In this document: positions 16,509 through 26,016 of the stretch, piece after piece
Position numbering within the stretch: the first letter of the stretch is position 1
Layout of the letters: each line of letters starts with the position of its first letter
Source of the DNA: AAA164-E04 sp964342825
GTDB lineage: Bacteria; Verrucomicrobiota; Verrucomicrobiia; Limisphaerales; AAA164-E04
Length of the DNA: 64,000 nt
Assembly: GCA_964342825.1 (NCBI GenBank)
Contig: CAYFHO010000011.1
Location: forward strand, 37,824-101,823
Direction of reading: 5' to 3'
Made by a program: the position numbers and the translations under genes
Notes under the pieces: model-generated
The model's database searches: none
Seen by the model: only the letters and a program-made list of their open reading frames with translations
What the model was told of the DNA's origin: nothing

Positions 16509-18707
16509 ATGACACAATATACATTATTCTGGTTGGTTCCGATGTCGGCTGTTTTGGCATTGGGTTCTGCTTGGTTTTATTATCGGCAATTGATGGGTTT
16601 CAGCGAGGGGAGTGATGCCATGAAAGCCATTGCCTCTCATGTTCGCAAAGGAGCCATGGCCTATCTCAAACAACAATACAAAGTAGTTGGGATCATTTTC
16701 CTGATATTGGCAATAGTGTTCGCCATACTGGCCTACGGGGTTGGTTTTTTGAATCCTTGGGTTCCATTTTCATTTATCACAGGTGGGTTCCTCTCCGCTC
16801 TGGCTGGTTTTTTTGGAATGAAGACAGCCACTCAAGCCGCAGCAAGAACGGCTCAGGCCTGCCGAGAATCCCTGAATTCCGGACTTCGGATCGCGTTTCG
16901 CAGTGGTGCGGTCATGGGGCTTGTGGTGGTGGGATTGGCTTTGCTGGACATCAGTTTTTGGATGATTGTTCTGAGTTGGGTTTATCCTGACAAATCAGCA
17001 GACGGGCATCACTTGATCATCATTACGACTACCATGCTGACTTTTGTGATGGGAGCGTCCGCCCAGGCATTGTTTGCTCGACTGGGTGGTGGGATTTTTA
17101 CCAAGGCAGCTGACGTAGGGGCAGATCTGGTAGGCAAGGTTGAAGCGGGAATTCCGGAAGATGACCCGCGTAATCCAGCGACCATTGCTGATAATGTGGG
17201 GGACAATGTCGGGGATATTGCTGGAATGGGGGCTGATTTATATGAATCCTACTACGGATCCATTCTTGCAACGGCTGCCTTGGGGGCAGCGGCCTTTGTC
17301 TCCAATCCTGCGCTTCAAGCAAAAGCTGTCCTCGCACCGTTACTGATGGCTGCGATAGGCATTGTGGCTTCTGTGATTGGCATACAGTTGGTCAAAACAC
17401 GTGAAAAAGCCACACAACACGAACTTCTGAAATCACTGGATCGAGCCATACTAACGACGACATTCCTGAACCTGATCGGAGCCTGGATTGTCTTGAGAGT
17501 ATTGAGCTTTCCAGACATGTGGGGATTCTGGGGAGCAATTGTCACCGGTATTCTAACGGGCACGATCATTGGGAAATCGATTGAATACTTTACATCCTCA
17601 TCCTATCGCCCCACCAGGAACATTGCTGAGAATGGCGAGACAGGTCCGGCCACTGTGATTATTTCCGGATTGGGAACCGGTATGATATCGACATTGGTGC
17701 CCGTTGTGTCCATTGCGATAGCCATTTTGCTCTCATTCCTGTTTGCCAGTGGGGGTGATATGGATTCCGTAAATATCGGATTATACGGTATAGGCATTGC
17801 CGCTGTGGGAATGTTGTCTACTTTGGGAATTACGTTATCTACCGATGCTTACGGACCGATTGCAGACAACGCAGGCGGTAATGCAGAGATGTGTCAATTG
17901 GGTCCTGAGGTCAGGGAACGCACCGATGCACTGGATTCTCTCGGCAATACCACTGCAGCAACCGGGAAAGGATACGCGATTGGCTCGGCAGCGCTGACGG
18001 CACTCGCCCTGTTGGCTTCGTATTTGGAGCAGGTCAAAGTTGGATTGATTCGACTGGGTAGAGACACTTTGGAATTGAGTTCAGGTCAAACCGTGGCGGT
18101 TGCAGAACTGGATCTTACCGCACTTGTGGATCACTTTGATCTCTCCATCATGAATCCAAGATTGCTGGTCGGTATCTTTCTTGGGGCCGTGGTCTCATTT
18201 TTGTTCTGTGGCCTTACCATGAACGCTGTTGGAAGAGCTGCCCACAAAATGGTGGCTGAAGTTCGTCGCCAATTCAGGGAAATCAAAGGGATACTCGAAG
18301 GAAAGGCAGAGCCGGATTATGCCAAATGCGTGGAAATATCCACACGTGCTGCACAAATGGAAATGGTTGTTCCATCGTTCATCGCCATTCTGACTCCGGT
18401 TGTCGTTGGTTTGCTGATGGGGGTTCCTGGTGTGATGGGAGTTTTGGTTGGGGGAGTGTCGACTGGCTTTGTTCTTGCCATTTTTATGGCCAATTCCGGA
18501 GGAGCCTGGGACAATGCTAAAAAGTATGTGGAAGAAGGAAACTGTGGAGGCAAGGGAAGTGACACGCATAAAGCAACCGTCATTGGGGATACGGTTGGTG
18601 ATCCATTCAAAGATACTTCAGGCCCCAGTCTGAACATCCTGATCAAGTTGATGAGTATGGTTGCGATTGTGATGGCGGCATTGGCAGCGACTTTTAGTGT
18701 CTTTTAA
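16509..18707 (+). CDS. hppA: Membrane-bound ion-pumping pyrophosphatase
   Basis: A 732-residue integral membrane protein with about 16 hydrophobic segments. It hydrolyses pyrophosphate and pumps H+ and/or Na+ across the inner membrane. The substrate-site signature TKAADVGADLVGKVEAGIPE is followed by DDPRNPATIADNVGDNVGD, and the second acidic motif TDAYGPIADNAGGNAEM and the C-terminal GDTVGDPFKDTSGPSLNI are complete. The segment NTTAATGKGYAIGSA has Ala and Gly where K+-independent enzymes have Lys and Thr, so it is of the K+-dependent class. The pumped ion cannot be decided by eye. AAGGAA about 10 bases upstream may be the ribosome site. Confidence 0.95.
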   Translation: MTQYTLFWLVPMSAVLALGSAWFYYRQLMGFSEGSDAMKAIASHVRKGAMAYLKQQYKVVGIIFLILAIVFAILAYGVGFLNPWVPFSFITGGFLSALAGFFGMKTATQAAARTAQACRESLNSGLRIAFRSGAVMGLVVVGLALLDISFWMIVLSWVYPDKSADGHHLIIITTTMLTFVMGASAQALFARLGGGIFTKAADVGADLVGKVEAGIPEDDPRNPATIADNVGDNVGDIAGMGADLYESYYGSILATAALGAAAFVSNPALQAKAVLAPLLMAAIGIVASVIGIQLVKTREKATQHELLKSLDRAILTTTFLNLIGAWIVLRVLSFPDMWGFWGAIVTGILTGTIIGKSIEYFTSSSYRPTRNIAENGETGPATVIISGLGTGMISTLVPVVSIAIAILLSFLFASGGDMDSVNIGLYGIGIAAVGMLSTLGITLSTDAYGPIADNAGGNAEMCQLGPEVRERTDALDSLGNTTAATGKGYAIGSAALTALALLASYLEQVKVGLIRLGRDTLELSSGQTVAVAELDLTALVDHFDLSIMNPRLLVGIFLGAVVSFLFCGLTMNAVGRAAHKMVAEVRRQFREIKGILEGKAEPDYAKCVEISTRAAQMEMVVPSFIAILTPVVVGLLMGVPGVMGVLVGGVSTGFVLAIFMANSGGAWDNAKKYVEEGNCGGKGSDTHKATVIGDTVGDPFKDTSGPSLNILIKLMSMVAIVMAALAATFSVF

Positions 18708-18807
18708 AAGCCAGGGCCTTTGGTGCTGCCACCATTCATTTCGCAACTGAGAACAACAACAAGCTTGCATGTATCGTAAAATACAGATGAAACTCCTCTG
18801 AATTTGT

Positions 18808-19641
18808 ATGGCAGACTCAAAAAAAGCATCTCAGTCAAAGGCAAAGCAGAAGTCCCCTTCCTACATGGTAATTTGCGTCTCTGTCTTGCTTTTAGGATTA
18901 TGGGGGTTTCCTGGATTGTGGTACACGCAGGTGGATCAGGAGGCTGAACGTTATTGGTTTTCGGCCAGGAATGAGGTCCAAGGATATGCATTCGTGGACC
19001 AACCCATCGGAGATGCCATGGAGCGTCGTCTGGTTGCGGATGAAACTTTCAACGGACAATTTTTAGATCCTTCGAATAATGCTGTCCTGGCCTTCATCGC
19101 CAAACGTCACAGTGAATCCATCAATGAAATTGGATTATTCGTACATACCCCGGATCGATGCTGGACCGAAGGAGGCTGGAAAATACAACCTATCCAACCC
19201 GATTACGTGGAGGTGGATATTCAAGGAGAGAAGGTTGGTTTCGAGCGTCGCTTGTTTATTGCCGGATCTAGATTTGAATTGGTTTACTTCACAGGAATGG
19301 TTGGAGGACAGACCTTACCCTATCGTCTGGATCACAACCTTTCTGTGGCGATGAAGTACCAGTTTGAAAAAGACCGAGTCAACACGACCGGCACATCCCG
19401 GCGTATGGTGGACACCAAACTTTGGGGCAGGGTTTGGGATAGTTTCAAGAGCAGGCGACAATTATTAGGTCCAAAACAATTCATCAGAGTTTCCACCACG
19501 GTTCATCCTGACCAACTTGAAAAAGGGGACTTACGTCTGCAAAGTTTTTTGGATAACTGGCTTGAACGGGTTGATTATGTCAAGGAAATGGAGTCTTGGA
19601 AGGATTCCGTTTTGTCTGAGGAAGGAGGCGACGATGCCTAA
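18808..19641 (+). CDS. Exosortase-associated EpsI-like protein
   Basis: A 277-residue protein with one N-terminal membrane segment (MVICVSVLLLGLWGFPGLWY) after a Lys/Ser-rich leader. The C-terminal part resembles the EpsI/DUF3485 domain that accompanies exosortases, with HTPDRCWTEGGW corresponding to its conserved Cys-containing motif. The coding end overlaps the exosortase start by 8 bases. The role of EpsI in sorting is not settled. The link to exosortase rests on the overlap and the motif together. Confidence 0.78.
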   Translation: MADSKKASQSKAKQKSPSYMVICVSVLLLGLWGFPGLWYTQVDQEAERYWFSARNEVQGYAFVDQPIGDAMERRLVADETFNGQFLDPSNNAVLAFIAKRHSESINEIGLFVHTPDRCWTEGGWKIQPIQPDYVEVDIQGEKVGFERRLFIAGSRFELVYFTGMVGGQTLPYRLDHNLSVAMKYQFEKDRVNTTGTSRRMVDTKLWGRVWDSFKSRRQLLGPKQFIRVSTTVHPDQLEKGDLRLQSFLDNWLERVDYVKEMESWKDSVLSEEGGDDA

Positions 19642-20551
19642 TCAACTGTCAGGTGTTCAGCCCGCAAAACCGGATCAGTTTTCTGATTCATTTCTTTATC
19701 TGCACCTGGTTCCCAGCTTCATTGCTCTTGCTTGGCTCGCCGCCAAAGCATCCTGGTTTTGGAATCATCAGCCAGATCTCTCCTTTGGATGGATCGTCAT
19801 TTTTCTCTGTGCTTTCCTTTTTTGGGAATCCTGGCAAGTGCGTCCTGCAGCCAAACTGAAATTGTCTTGGGTGTCTATTTTGTTCGGGCTTTGTGGAACA
19901 GGTTTGCTTTTTGTCTTTCAAATCTATCAAGCCGCGCTTGGGTTGAAACCTGCAGCTTTGGTCGGACTTGCGCTTGCGGTCATGATGGTGGTCACAGCCA
20001 ACTTGCATTATGTTTTTGGCTGGAGAGGAATTTTGAAGTTTCTTTTTCCCTACGCATTCATATTAATCGCATTGCCCATGCCTTCCGCCGTGCATGGGAT
20101 TGTAGTCAATGGACTACAACATCAGGTTGCCTATGTTACCGTGGAGATTTTGGCAATTATTGGCATCCCCGCCGATTTATCGGGTAGTATCATTCATCTC
20201 ACCAGCGGACCTGTGGGCGTCGATGAGGCTTGCAGTGGAATACGAAGTTTGCAGAGCACGATCATGGCCACGCTTTTTATTGGGTTTTTAATGCTGAAGG
20301 GGATTGGATTAAGAATATTTTTATTCTTTGCAGGCATTGCCCTGGCTATTTTTGGCAACCTGATTCGGGTGTTGTTCTTGAGTTATCAGGCGCATCACCA
20401 CGGCATCGAGGCTATTGATGCCAGTCATGATGCTGCGGGCTGGTCTATTTTGTTGTTCACGGTTGGAGGCGTGGCGATTCTTTCATGGCTGCTTGGAAAA
20501 GTTCAAACTGCCATCGAGAATTTGCCGAGGCCAGATCAGGCTCAGGGCTGA
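19634..20551 (+). CDS. Exosortase (PEP-CTERM sorting transpeptidase/protease)
   Basis: A 305-residue polytopic membrane protein with about eight hydrophobic segments. The exosortase active site is intact: Cys200 in DEACSGIRSLQS, Arg245 in GNLIRVLFLSY and His265 in SHDAAGW. It should cut PEP-CTERM proteins at the membrane for anchoring or transfer. A likely substrate is encoded at 8377-9393. The ATG at 19634 is fixed by an excellent Shine-Dalgarno (GGAGG, 5 bases upstream). The open frame extends further upstream but lies inside the EpsI-like gene. Confidence 0.93.
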   Translation: MPNQLSGVQPAKPDQFSDSFLYLHLVPSFIALAWLAAKASWFWNHQPDLSFGWIVIFLCAFLFWESWQVRPAAKLKLSWVSILFGLCGTGLLFVFQIYQAALGLKPAALVGLALAVMMVVTANLHYVFGWRGILKFLFPYAFILIALPMPSAVHGIVVNGLQHQVAYVTVEILAIIGIPADLSGSIIHLTSGPVGVDEACSGIRSLQSTIMATLFIGFLMLKGIGLRIFLFFAGIALAIFGNLIRVLFLSYQAHHHGIEAIDASHDAAGWSILLFTVGGVAILSWLLGKVQTAIENLPRPDQAQG

Positions 20552-20567
20552 TTTTGGGTTACTACCA

Positions 20568-21947
20568 TCAGTCACTTCTTCGATTCATCAGTCCATGAAC
20601 CGCCTGTACGACTTGATGCTCTACATCCGAAGACCAGCGTGTAGGTTGTCCGTAATAAACCATGGCGCCCCCTCCTTCGTATCCCCCTTCCAGCCAGACT
20701 CTTTTTGAAGGGATATATCCCATCACATCATGCGAATATCCTGAAACCCAGAGTCGGTTGCCATAGCTCTTTTTAAATTGAAGAACGAAATCCACAACGA
20801 CTTCTCCTCCCATCGTGATCCACTCGACCTCATTTCCCAGTTTCCACAATCCAATGGGGTAGGGATAACTCGTTGGTATTTGATTTCCTTGCTGGATGTG
20901 ATCCAACCATTTTCTGGCTCTTGACGCAGCATATCGATTGTCAGAAAGAGCTTCATTTTCCAGATTCTCTTTAGTTGGCAGGGTGTCAAACAACAATGGT
21001 ATCTCTGAATACTTGGTCGCCAAGTCAGGTGATACTTCATCTAGCACACCTTCCATTCCAAGAACGACAGCATCGGCCAACTGCTTTCCATAGCTCTGGG
21101 CTAATTCTGGTTTTCTGCGTGGGATGGGATTGATATCTGCCCCGCACCCAGCCCAAAACATCGCCTGGGCACCCTCAAAAGTTTCCTCCAAATAGGACTG
21201 GGCATAACCAGGGTAATCTCCGGACCATTGATAATCGCTGAGGACGGTTGCATGACAAGCATAGCCAAAAACAATCCCCAGAGGTTTGTTGCTGATATCT
21301 CGAATTTCGAGAATCGGAACCGAATAATCCACCGGTCCTTGCAATTTTCCGGCCGCACGCCATGCAGGAACATGTGATTCCGGGTTTTGCCGTCGATTGG
21401 TGGCAAAAGTCGCATGCGATTGACCCGCTCGGAGTCGAGCTGGTTGTAAATTTTCAAAAGCTCGATCACCTAAATCAACCAGGAGATTTTTCAACTTGGC
21501 AGTGTAGTCCAATAGGAGTTCAGATTCTGATTCATCCAGGATGTACATGGTCCGTAAATTTTCACCCACGACAGGACCGGTATGTGTGTGTGAGCAATTG
21601 ATGAGTATATCCTTGAGTTGAAGTCTGTGTCGTTTGGCCAATTCATTTCTGACCGGAAGAGTCACATCTCTTGAAAGGCCCACCAGATCCAGGGTGATCA
21701 GCAGGGCTTGATTTCCATCAGCGTCTTCTAGTGCGAGGCTCTTGGCCCAGAGAGGAGTTCGAGTGCCTTCAGAACCATGATCTCTCGAGGCGTAACCACT
21801 CATCCACATGGATGTTGCAGGGGTGATGTTTTGCCGGCTGAATCCAGCTTTCCATCCTCTAGGCGGATCTGTCCTGCCTTGCAGCAAAGGTGTAAGAAGG
21901 CAAAGCAGGAAGGGTAAAAATCTCTTAATTGTGAGCAACGGATGCAT
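20568..21947 (-). CDS. Exported neutral/alkaline ceramidase-like protein
   Basis: A 459-residue protein with a signal peptide (FLPFLLCLLTPLLQGRT). It resembles the N-terminal catalytic domain of neutral/alkaline non-lysosomal ceramidases: AGFSRQNITPA at the start, the zinc motif NCSHTHTGPV, GYACHATVL, and SGDYPGYAQSYLE. Full ceramidases are about 650-750 residues, so this is the shorter form common in Planctomycetota and Verrucomicrobiota, whose real substrate is not established. ATG at 21947 is preferred over a TTG two codons upstream. It converges with the exosortase gene 16 bases away. Confidence 0.82.
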   Translation of the reverse strand: MHPLLTIKRFLPFLLCLLTPLLQGRTDPPRGWKAGFSRQNITPATSMWMSGYASRDHGSEGTRTPLWAKSLALEDADGNQALLITLDLVGLSRDVTLPVRNELAKRHRLQLKDILINCSHTHTGPVVGENLRTMYILDESESELLLDYTAKLKNLLVDLGDRAFENLQPARLRAGQSHATFATNRRQNPESHVPAWRAAGKLQGPVDYSVPILEIRDISNKPLGIVFGYACHATVLSDYQWSGDYPGYAQSYLEETFEGAQAMFWAGCGADINPIPRRKPELAQSYGKQLADAVVLGMEGVLDEVSPDLATKYSEIPLLFDTLPTKENLENEALSDNRYAASRARKWLDHIQQGNQIPTSYPYPIGLWKLGNEVEWITMGGEVVVDFVLQFKKSYGNRLWVSGYSHDVMGYIPSKRVWLEGGYEGGGAMVYYGQPTRWSSDVEHQVVQAVHGLMNRRSD

Positions 21948-22145
21948 CTTCAATCTTTATCAAGCTTTGTCAGAAATGGAAAGGTGGAGTTACCGAATCT
22001 ATCAATCATTTGATCCGGATTTGGGTGATTCTCAACGGCTAACATGACAACTTTGTAATGAACAGGTAAGGTTGTGGTGATTTTCATGTGGTTTGCTAAG
22101 GACGTTGATAAAAGATCAATGAACCAAATTAGAAAGAGAAATCAT

Positions 22146-23651
22146 ATGAAACAAACGATTGCCAAATTATGTTCAAACATGCGCCTTGCGTTGATTGGTA
22201 CGATGGCTGTGGCCATTGTGGCCTCTGCAGCCAACGGTTGGATGAAAGGAAATGCAAGTGGTAAGAATCGCCCTGAAGCGACCTTGAAGATCAACGATCA
22301 ACCCCTTCAGCGCGACGGCAACATGACCGTCAGTTTTGCCCCTGTCATACAGGAGGTGGCTCCAAGTGTGGTTAAGGTTTTTACCAGTTCAGAGGTGAAA
22401 TCCTCAGGTCGTCGGAGAGGATCCGGTTTGGAACAGTTTTTCGGGAATCGATTTCGCGGTTTTGAATTCCCCGAAATGCCTGAATCCAAGCCCAGGAGCG
22501 GACTGGGTTCTGGAGTGATTGTTTCCCCTGAAGGTTATATCTTGACCAATAACCATGTGATTGATGGGGCGGACTCGGTCAAAGTCGTATTGAGCCCTGG
22601 AAATGAGGAATACACCGCCGAGGTGGTCGGGGTGGATCCCAAGTCTGATGTGGCGGTTCTTAAAATCGAAGCGGAAGACTTACAACCGATCGAACTCGGT
22701 GACAGTGATCAGATCATGGTGGGAGATTTAGTCCTCGCCATTGGGAATCCATTTGGTGTGGGGCAAACCGTTACCATGGGAATGGTCAGTGCCAAAGGCC
22801 GTGCTCACATGGGACTTGATTATGAGGATTTTATCCAAACCGACGCCGCAATCAATCCTGGAAATTCAGGTGGTGCTCTGGTCGATGCTCAAGGGCGGTT
22901 GATCGGGGTCAATACAGCAATTCTAAGTCAATCCGGAGGTAATCTTGGAATCGGTTTTGCCATTCCCGTTAATCTCGCCCGCAGTGTCATGGAAAGTTTG
23001 ATCGATCATGGTCATGTCGTTCGGGGGTATTTGGGTGTGAATATTCAGGACGTGAAACCAGCTTTGGCTTCTCATTTTGGTTTGGAGGAGAATTCTGGGG
23101 CCTTGATTGCGGATGTTGTACCTGACAGTCCAGCAGAGGCAGCTGGTCTGGAAGCTGGCGACGTTGTGATTGAATTTGACGGCAAGAAGATCAAGGACAG
23201 CCGGCACTTGAAGCTGGTGGTGGGGCAAAGCTCACCTAATCAGGGCTATGATGTCGAGATCAGTCGAGGAGGCAAGCGAACCTCGATTGAGGTTTCGCTC
23301 GACGAATTGACTGACGAGGGTCCGAAATGGGCGCATTCATCCTCCAGAAGTGGTGATCATTCCTACTGGCCCACTGACATGAAACTGGAAAACCTAACTC
23401 CTGAACTCCGCAGGCAATATCAGATTCCATCCAGAATTGAGGGATTGCTTGTAACTGCAGTCCAGGAAGGTGGTTCCGCCTGGCGAGCAGGTATTCGTCC
23501 AGGGGCGGTCATCAACGAGGTCAACCAAATGCCTGTTTATTCTCTCAATGAACTTGAAAACTTGCAGGTAAATGGGGCTGATACTTTAGTAAGGATCTGG
23601 TATAGAGGTGGAAGCACTTACTTGGTGATTCAAAATGAGCCGATCGGATAA
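22146..23651 (+). CDS. HtrA/DegP-like periplasmic serine protease
   Basis: A 501-residue trypsin-like protease with an N-terminal membrane or signal segment (LALIGTMAVAIVASAA). The catalytic triad is His137 (TNNHV), Asp168 (KSDVAVL) and Ser241 (GNSGGAL). Two PDZ domains follow, about 290-385 and 400-495, the first with GYLGVNIQDV. It should degrade or refold damaged envelope proteins. The ATG at 22146 places the signal segment correctly; earlier in-frame starts (GTG 22074, ATG 22119) would add a hydrophilic leader. A strong terminator follows the stop. Confidence 0.93.
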   Translation: MKQTIAKLCSNMRLALIGTMAVAIVASAANGWMKGNASGKNRPEATLKINDQPLQRDGNMTVSFAPVIQEVAPSVVKVFTSSEVKSSGRRRGSGLEQFFGNRFRGFEFPEMPESKPRSGLGSGVIVSPEGYILTNNHVIDGADSVKVVLSPGNEEYTAEVVGVDPKSDVAVLKIEAEDLQPIELGDSDQIMVGDLVLAIGNPFGVGQTVTMGMVSAKGRAHMGLDYEDFIQTDAAINPGNSGGALVDAQGRLIGVNTAILSQSGGNLGIGFAIPVNLARSVMESLIDHGHVVRGYLGVNIQDVKPALASHFGLEENSGALIADVVPDSPAEAAGLEAGDVVIEFDGKKIKDSRHLKLVVGQSSPNQGYDVEISRGGKRTSIEVSLDELTDEGPKWAHSSSRSGDHSYWPTDMKLENLTPELRRQYQIPSRIEGLLVTAVQEGGSAWRAGIRPGAVINEVNQMPVYSLNELENLQVNGADTLVRIWYRGGSTYLVIQNEPIG

Positions 23652-23676
23652 TTTTCTCCAATATTAAAATCATTGC

Positions 23677-23716
23677 AAAGTTGCCGCTTTCGATGTGCAA
23701 AGCGGCAACTTTTTTT
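23677..23716 (+). terminator. Rho-independent terminator of the HtrA gene
   Basis: AAAGTTGCCGCTTT (23677-23690) pairs perfectly with AAAGCGGCAACTTT (23699-23712) around an 8-base loop, followed by more Ts (23713-23716). It lies 26 bases after the htrA-like stop. Confidence 0.9.
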
Positions 23717-23810
23717 ATGTTGAGCATTCAACATCTCATGATTTTCTGGAACGTGATTTTAATTCGATAGTTGCATTCGGTTGCCAAATTCAGTTTTCTT
23801 GCGATCCCTT

Positions 23811-24686
23811 ATGGGTTTGTCTCAGATACAACAACCACCAAAGTGGCGCACATTTTTAATACTAGGCCGGACCTCCAATTTGCCGACTGTTTGGTCAAAT
23901 TGTTTGGCGGGATGGCTGCTTGGAGGGGCTGGCGCGATTCAGGTGCTTGGCTGGTTGTGCCTGGGGGCCACGCTCCTTTATGTGGGGGGGATGTATTTAA
24001 ATGATGCCTTCGACGCAGGATTTGATCGAAGATTCCGAAAAGAAAGACCCATTCCAGCCGGTCATGTGGAGGAAAAAACGGTTTGGCTTTTGGGGTGGGG
24101 AGCCATGGGGGCTGGATTTGTTTGCCTCGTTATGGGGAGCCAGGTGTCTCTTAGTATCGCGTTTTTGTTGGTTTTATCGATTATCATTTATGATGCGGTG
24201 CACAAACATTTTCCTTTCTCTCCGGTCATCATGGCCGCTTGTAGGTTCTTTCTGATTTTGGCTGCTTTTGATTCATCCGGCCACCCATGGCAAGGTTTTG
24301 CCTTATGGACGGCCTTTGCGATGGCTGCCTATATCGTGGGGCTTACCTATGTTGCAAAACGTGAATCCACCGGTGGTGTGATTGCCTTTTGGCCCTGCCT
24401 GTTCATCGCCGCTCCCATAGGACTTTCTTTCCTGGTTAACAACGGACGCTATTTTTGGATAGGTTTGTTGTCATCCATGTTGATGTTGGCCTGGGTGGTT
24501 TGGTGCCTTCAGTTCATATTTCGAAGCAGGAACATTCAAGTTTTCAAGACGGTCTCTGGTTTGCTTGCGGGTATTCCACTGGTCGACATGGTGTCCATTG
24601 CGGGTGCGGATCCTATCTGGATGGGCGTCATGGGGATATTTTTCCTGACTGCGCTTTTCTTCCAAAGATTTATTCCAGCAACTTAA
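23811..24686 (+). CDS. UbiA-family prenyltransferase
   Basis: A 291-residue polytopic membrane protein with about eight hydrophobic helices. The first prenyl-diphosphate/magnesium motif is NDAFDAGFD within a YLNDAFDAGFDRRFRKERPI stretch, typical of UbiA enzymes, which attach prenyl chains to aromatic or lipid acceptors. The second Asp-rich motif is weak. It could be a 4-hydroxybenzoate-type enzyme or an EboC-like protein; no quinone or ebo genes are adjacent to decide. ATG at 23811 is the first ATG in frame. A TTG at 23781 would add 10 residues. Confidence 0.82.
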   Translation: MGLSQIQQPPKWRTFLILGRTSNLPTVWSNCLAGWLLGGAGAIQVLGWLCLGATLLYVGGMYLNDAFDAGFDRRFRKERPIPAGHVEEKTVWLLGWGAMGAGFVCLVMGSQVSLSIAFLLVLSIIIYDAVHKHFPFSPVIMAACRFFLILAAFDSSGHPWQGFALWTAFAMAAYIVGLTYVAKRESTGGVIAFWPCLFIAAPIGLSFLVNNGRYFWIGLLSSMLMLAWVVWCLQFIFRSRNIQVFKTVSGLLAGIPLVDMVSIAGADPIWMGVMGIFFLTALFFQRFIPAT

Positions 24687-24705
24687 GCAAACTGTATCCA
24701 CAGCA

Positions 24706-25893
24706 TCATTTCATAAACAGGCCTTGATTTGCCTTGTTGTCCAGTTCCGATAATTTCAGCCGGACACTCACAATGTAAGGGGATTCTCCTTTTTTCCAAT
24801 GGCCGTAGGTGGTGGTGACTATGGTTCCGTTAGGCAATAGTTCAACACCAGGATAGGCGCAGTCGGCTGCTTTGGTGTTATCCATGAGTCGAACTCTGTA
24901 TTGGCCTTCTCGATTGTGAAGGATGTCATCGTATGTTCCAACCCAGGCTACCCAATCTCCCTTGGTAGGTGATTCATGAGTGGTGTCGCGAAATGAAATG
25001 AACAATCGTCCGTCCGGCGTGTAAACACCCGTGTGACGATCTCCGGTCAATGAGGCCGGCAGCTCGCGTGGCGTGGTCCACGTTTCGGCTTCGTCATTAC
25101 TGAAAATGACGTGTGAATTTCTACTTCGCCTGTTTTCACGCAGTAGAACCGCCATCTGATTTCCATCAGGAGATCGGATCATTCCCGGTTCACAAAGATG
25201 AATCTGGTCGTTGGCATATATGGGCTCAGGGGCCGACCAGGTCAGGCCACCGTCGGATGAAAAGGTCTGGTAAAGGGTCATTGTAGGAACACGCTTCCCA
25301 TTCGCCGTAAAAAATCTCCCGTCATCATGAAACATGGCCATGTAATGTCCTGGTCCTTTCTGGATCGGCGCCACATACCCCATGACCACAATTCCACCCC
25401 AATCACCAACAGGTTTGAGTTCGCTCCAGCTATGGCCATCATCTTCCGACACAGCCAGTCGAGCAGGGTACAACCCTGACCACATGATGATCCGTTTCTT
25501 TCCGTGGGCATCGATCACCCGGTGCAATGTCGGGACCTCTTTGGAGCTTGCCCAGGTTTCCGGCGTTTCCAATCTCTTCGACCAGGTCTTTCCACCATCG
25601 TTGCTTCGTTTGTAAACTATGGCACCTCTGCCATGACCCTTGGGGTAGACACAAAGCATGGTCTTCCCATCTTCCAATAAACAAGTTGTCGGATGCCCTA
25701 AATACTGGCCCGGTTCACGATCCACGATGACTTGTCGATGCTGCTCTGCTGCGAGGTCGATGGTTGGGATCGAGTAGGATTTTGGTTGGGGGGATGCTGG
25801 AGTCTGCGCGTTTGCCAACATCAATGAAAGGGAAAAGACGAGGGCGTTGGCCAAGACGCAAGTGGTTCTTATTTTGATCAAAGCTGTGTTCAT
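24706..25893 (-). CDS. Exported sialidase-like (BNR repeat) protein
   Basis: A 395-residue protein with a signal peptide (VLANALVFSLSLMLANAQ). It has sialidase-type Asp boxes: SNDGGKTWS, SEDDGHSWS, SSDGGLTWS and a decayed SNDEAETWT, the hallmark of the six-bladed propeller of exo-sialidases and related glycosidases. DRHTGVYTPDGRLFISFRD is typical of this clade. The true substrate is uncertain; many such proteins in sulfatase-rich genomes act on other acidic sugars. It converges with the UbiA-like gene 19 bases away. Confidence 0.83.
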   Translation of the reverse strand: MNTALIKIRTTCVLANALVFSLSLMLANAQTPASPQPKSYSIPTIDLAAEQHRQVIVDREPGQYLGHPTTCLLEDGKTMLCVYPKGHGRGAIVYKRSNDGGKTWSKRLETPETWASSKEVPTLHRVIDAHGKKRIIMWSGLYPARLAVSEDDGHSWSELKPVGDWGGIVVMGYVAPIQKGPGHYMAMFHDDGRFFTANGKRVPTMTLYQTFSSDGGLTWSAPEPIYANDQIHLCEPGMIRSPDGNQMAVLLRENRRSRNSHVIFSNDEAETWTTPRELPASLTGDRHTGVYTPDGRLFISFRDTTHESPTKGDWVAWVGTYDDILHNREGQYRVRLMDNTKAADCAYPGVELLPNGTIVTTTYGHWKKGESPYIVSVRLKLSELDNKANQGLFMK

Positions 25894-26016
25894 GGGCTTG
25901 GGATATTACTTTTGCTTGAGAATAGGTTCATTCCTTTCAATTGGAGAAGGTTTTTATTTCCTCGATACGTCTTGCTCGGAACCCACCTGCCTCGTTATTC
26001 TGACCGATAGTTTCCA

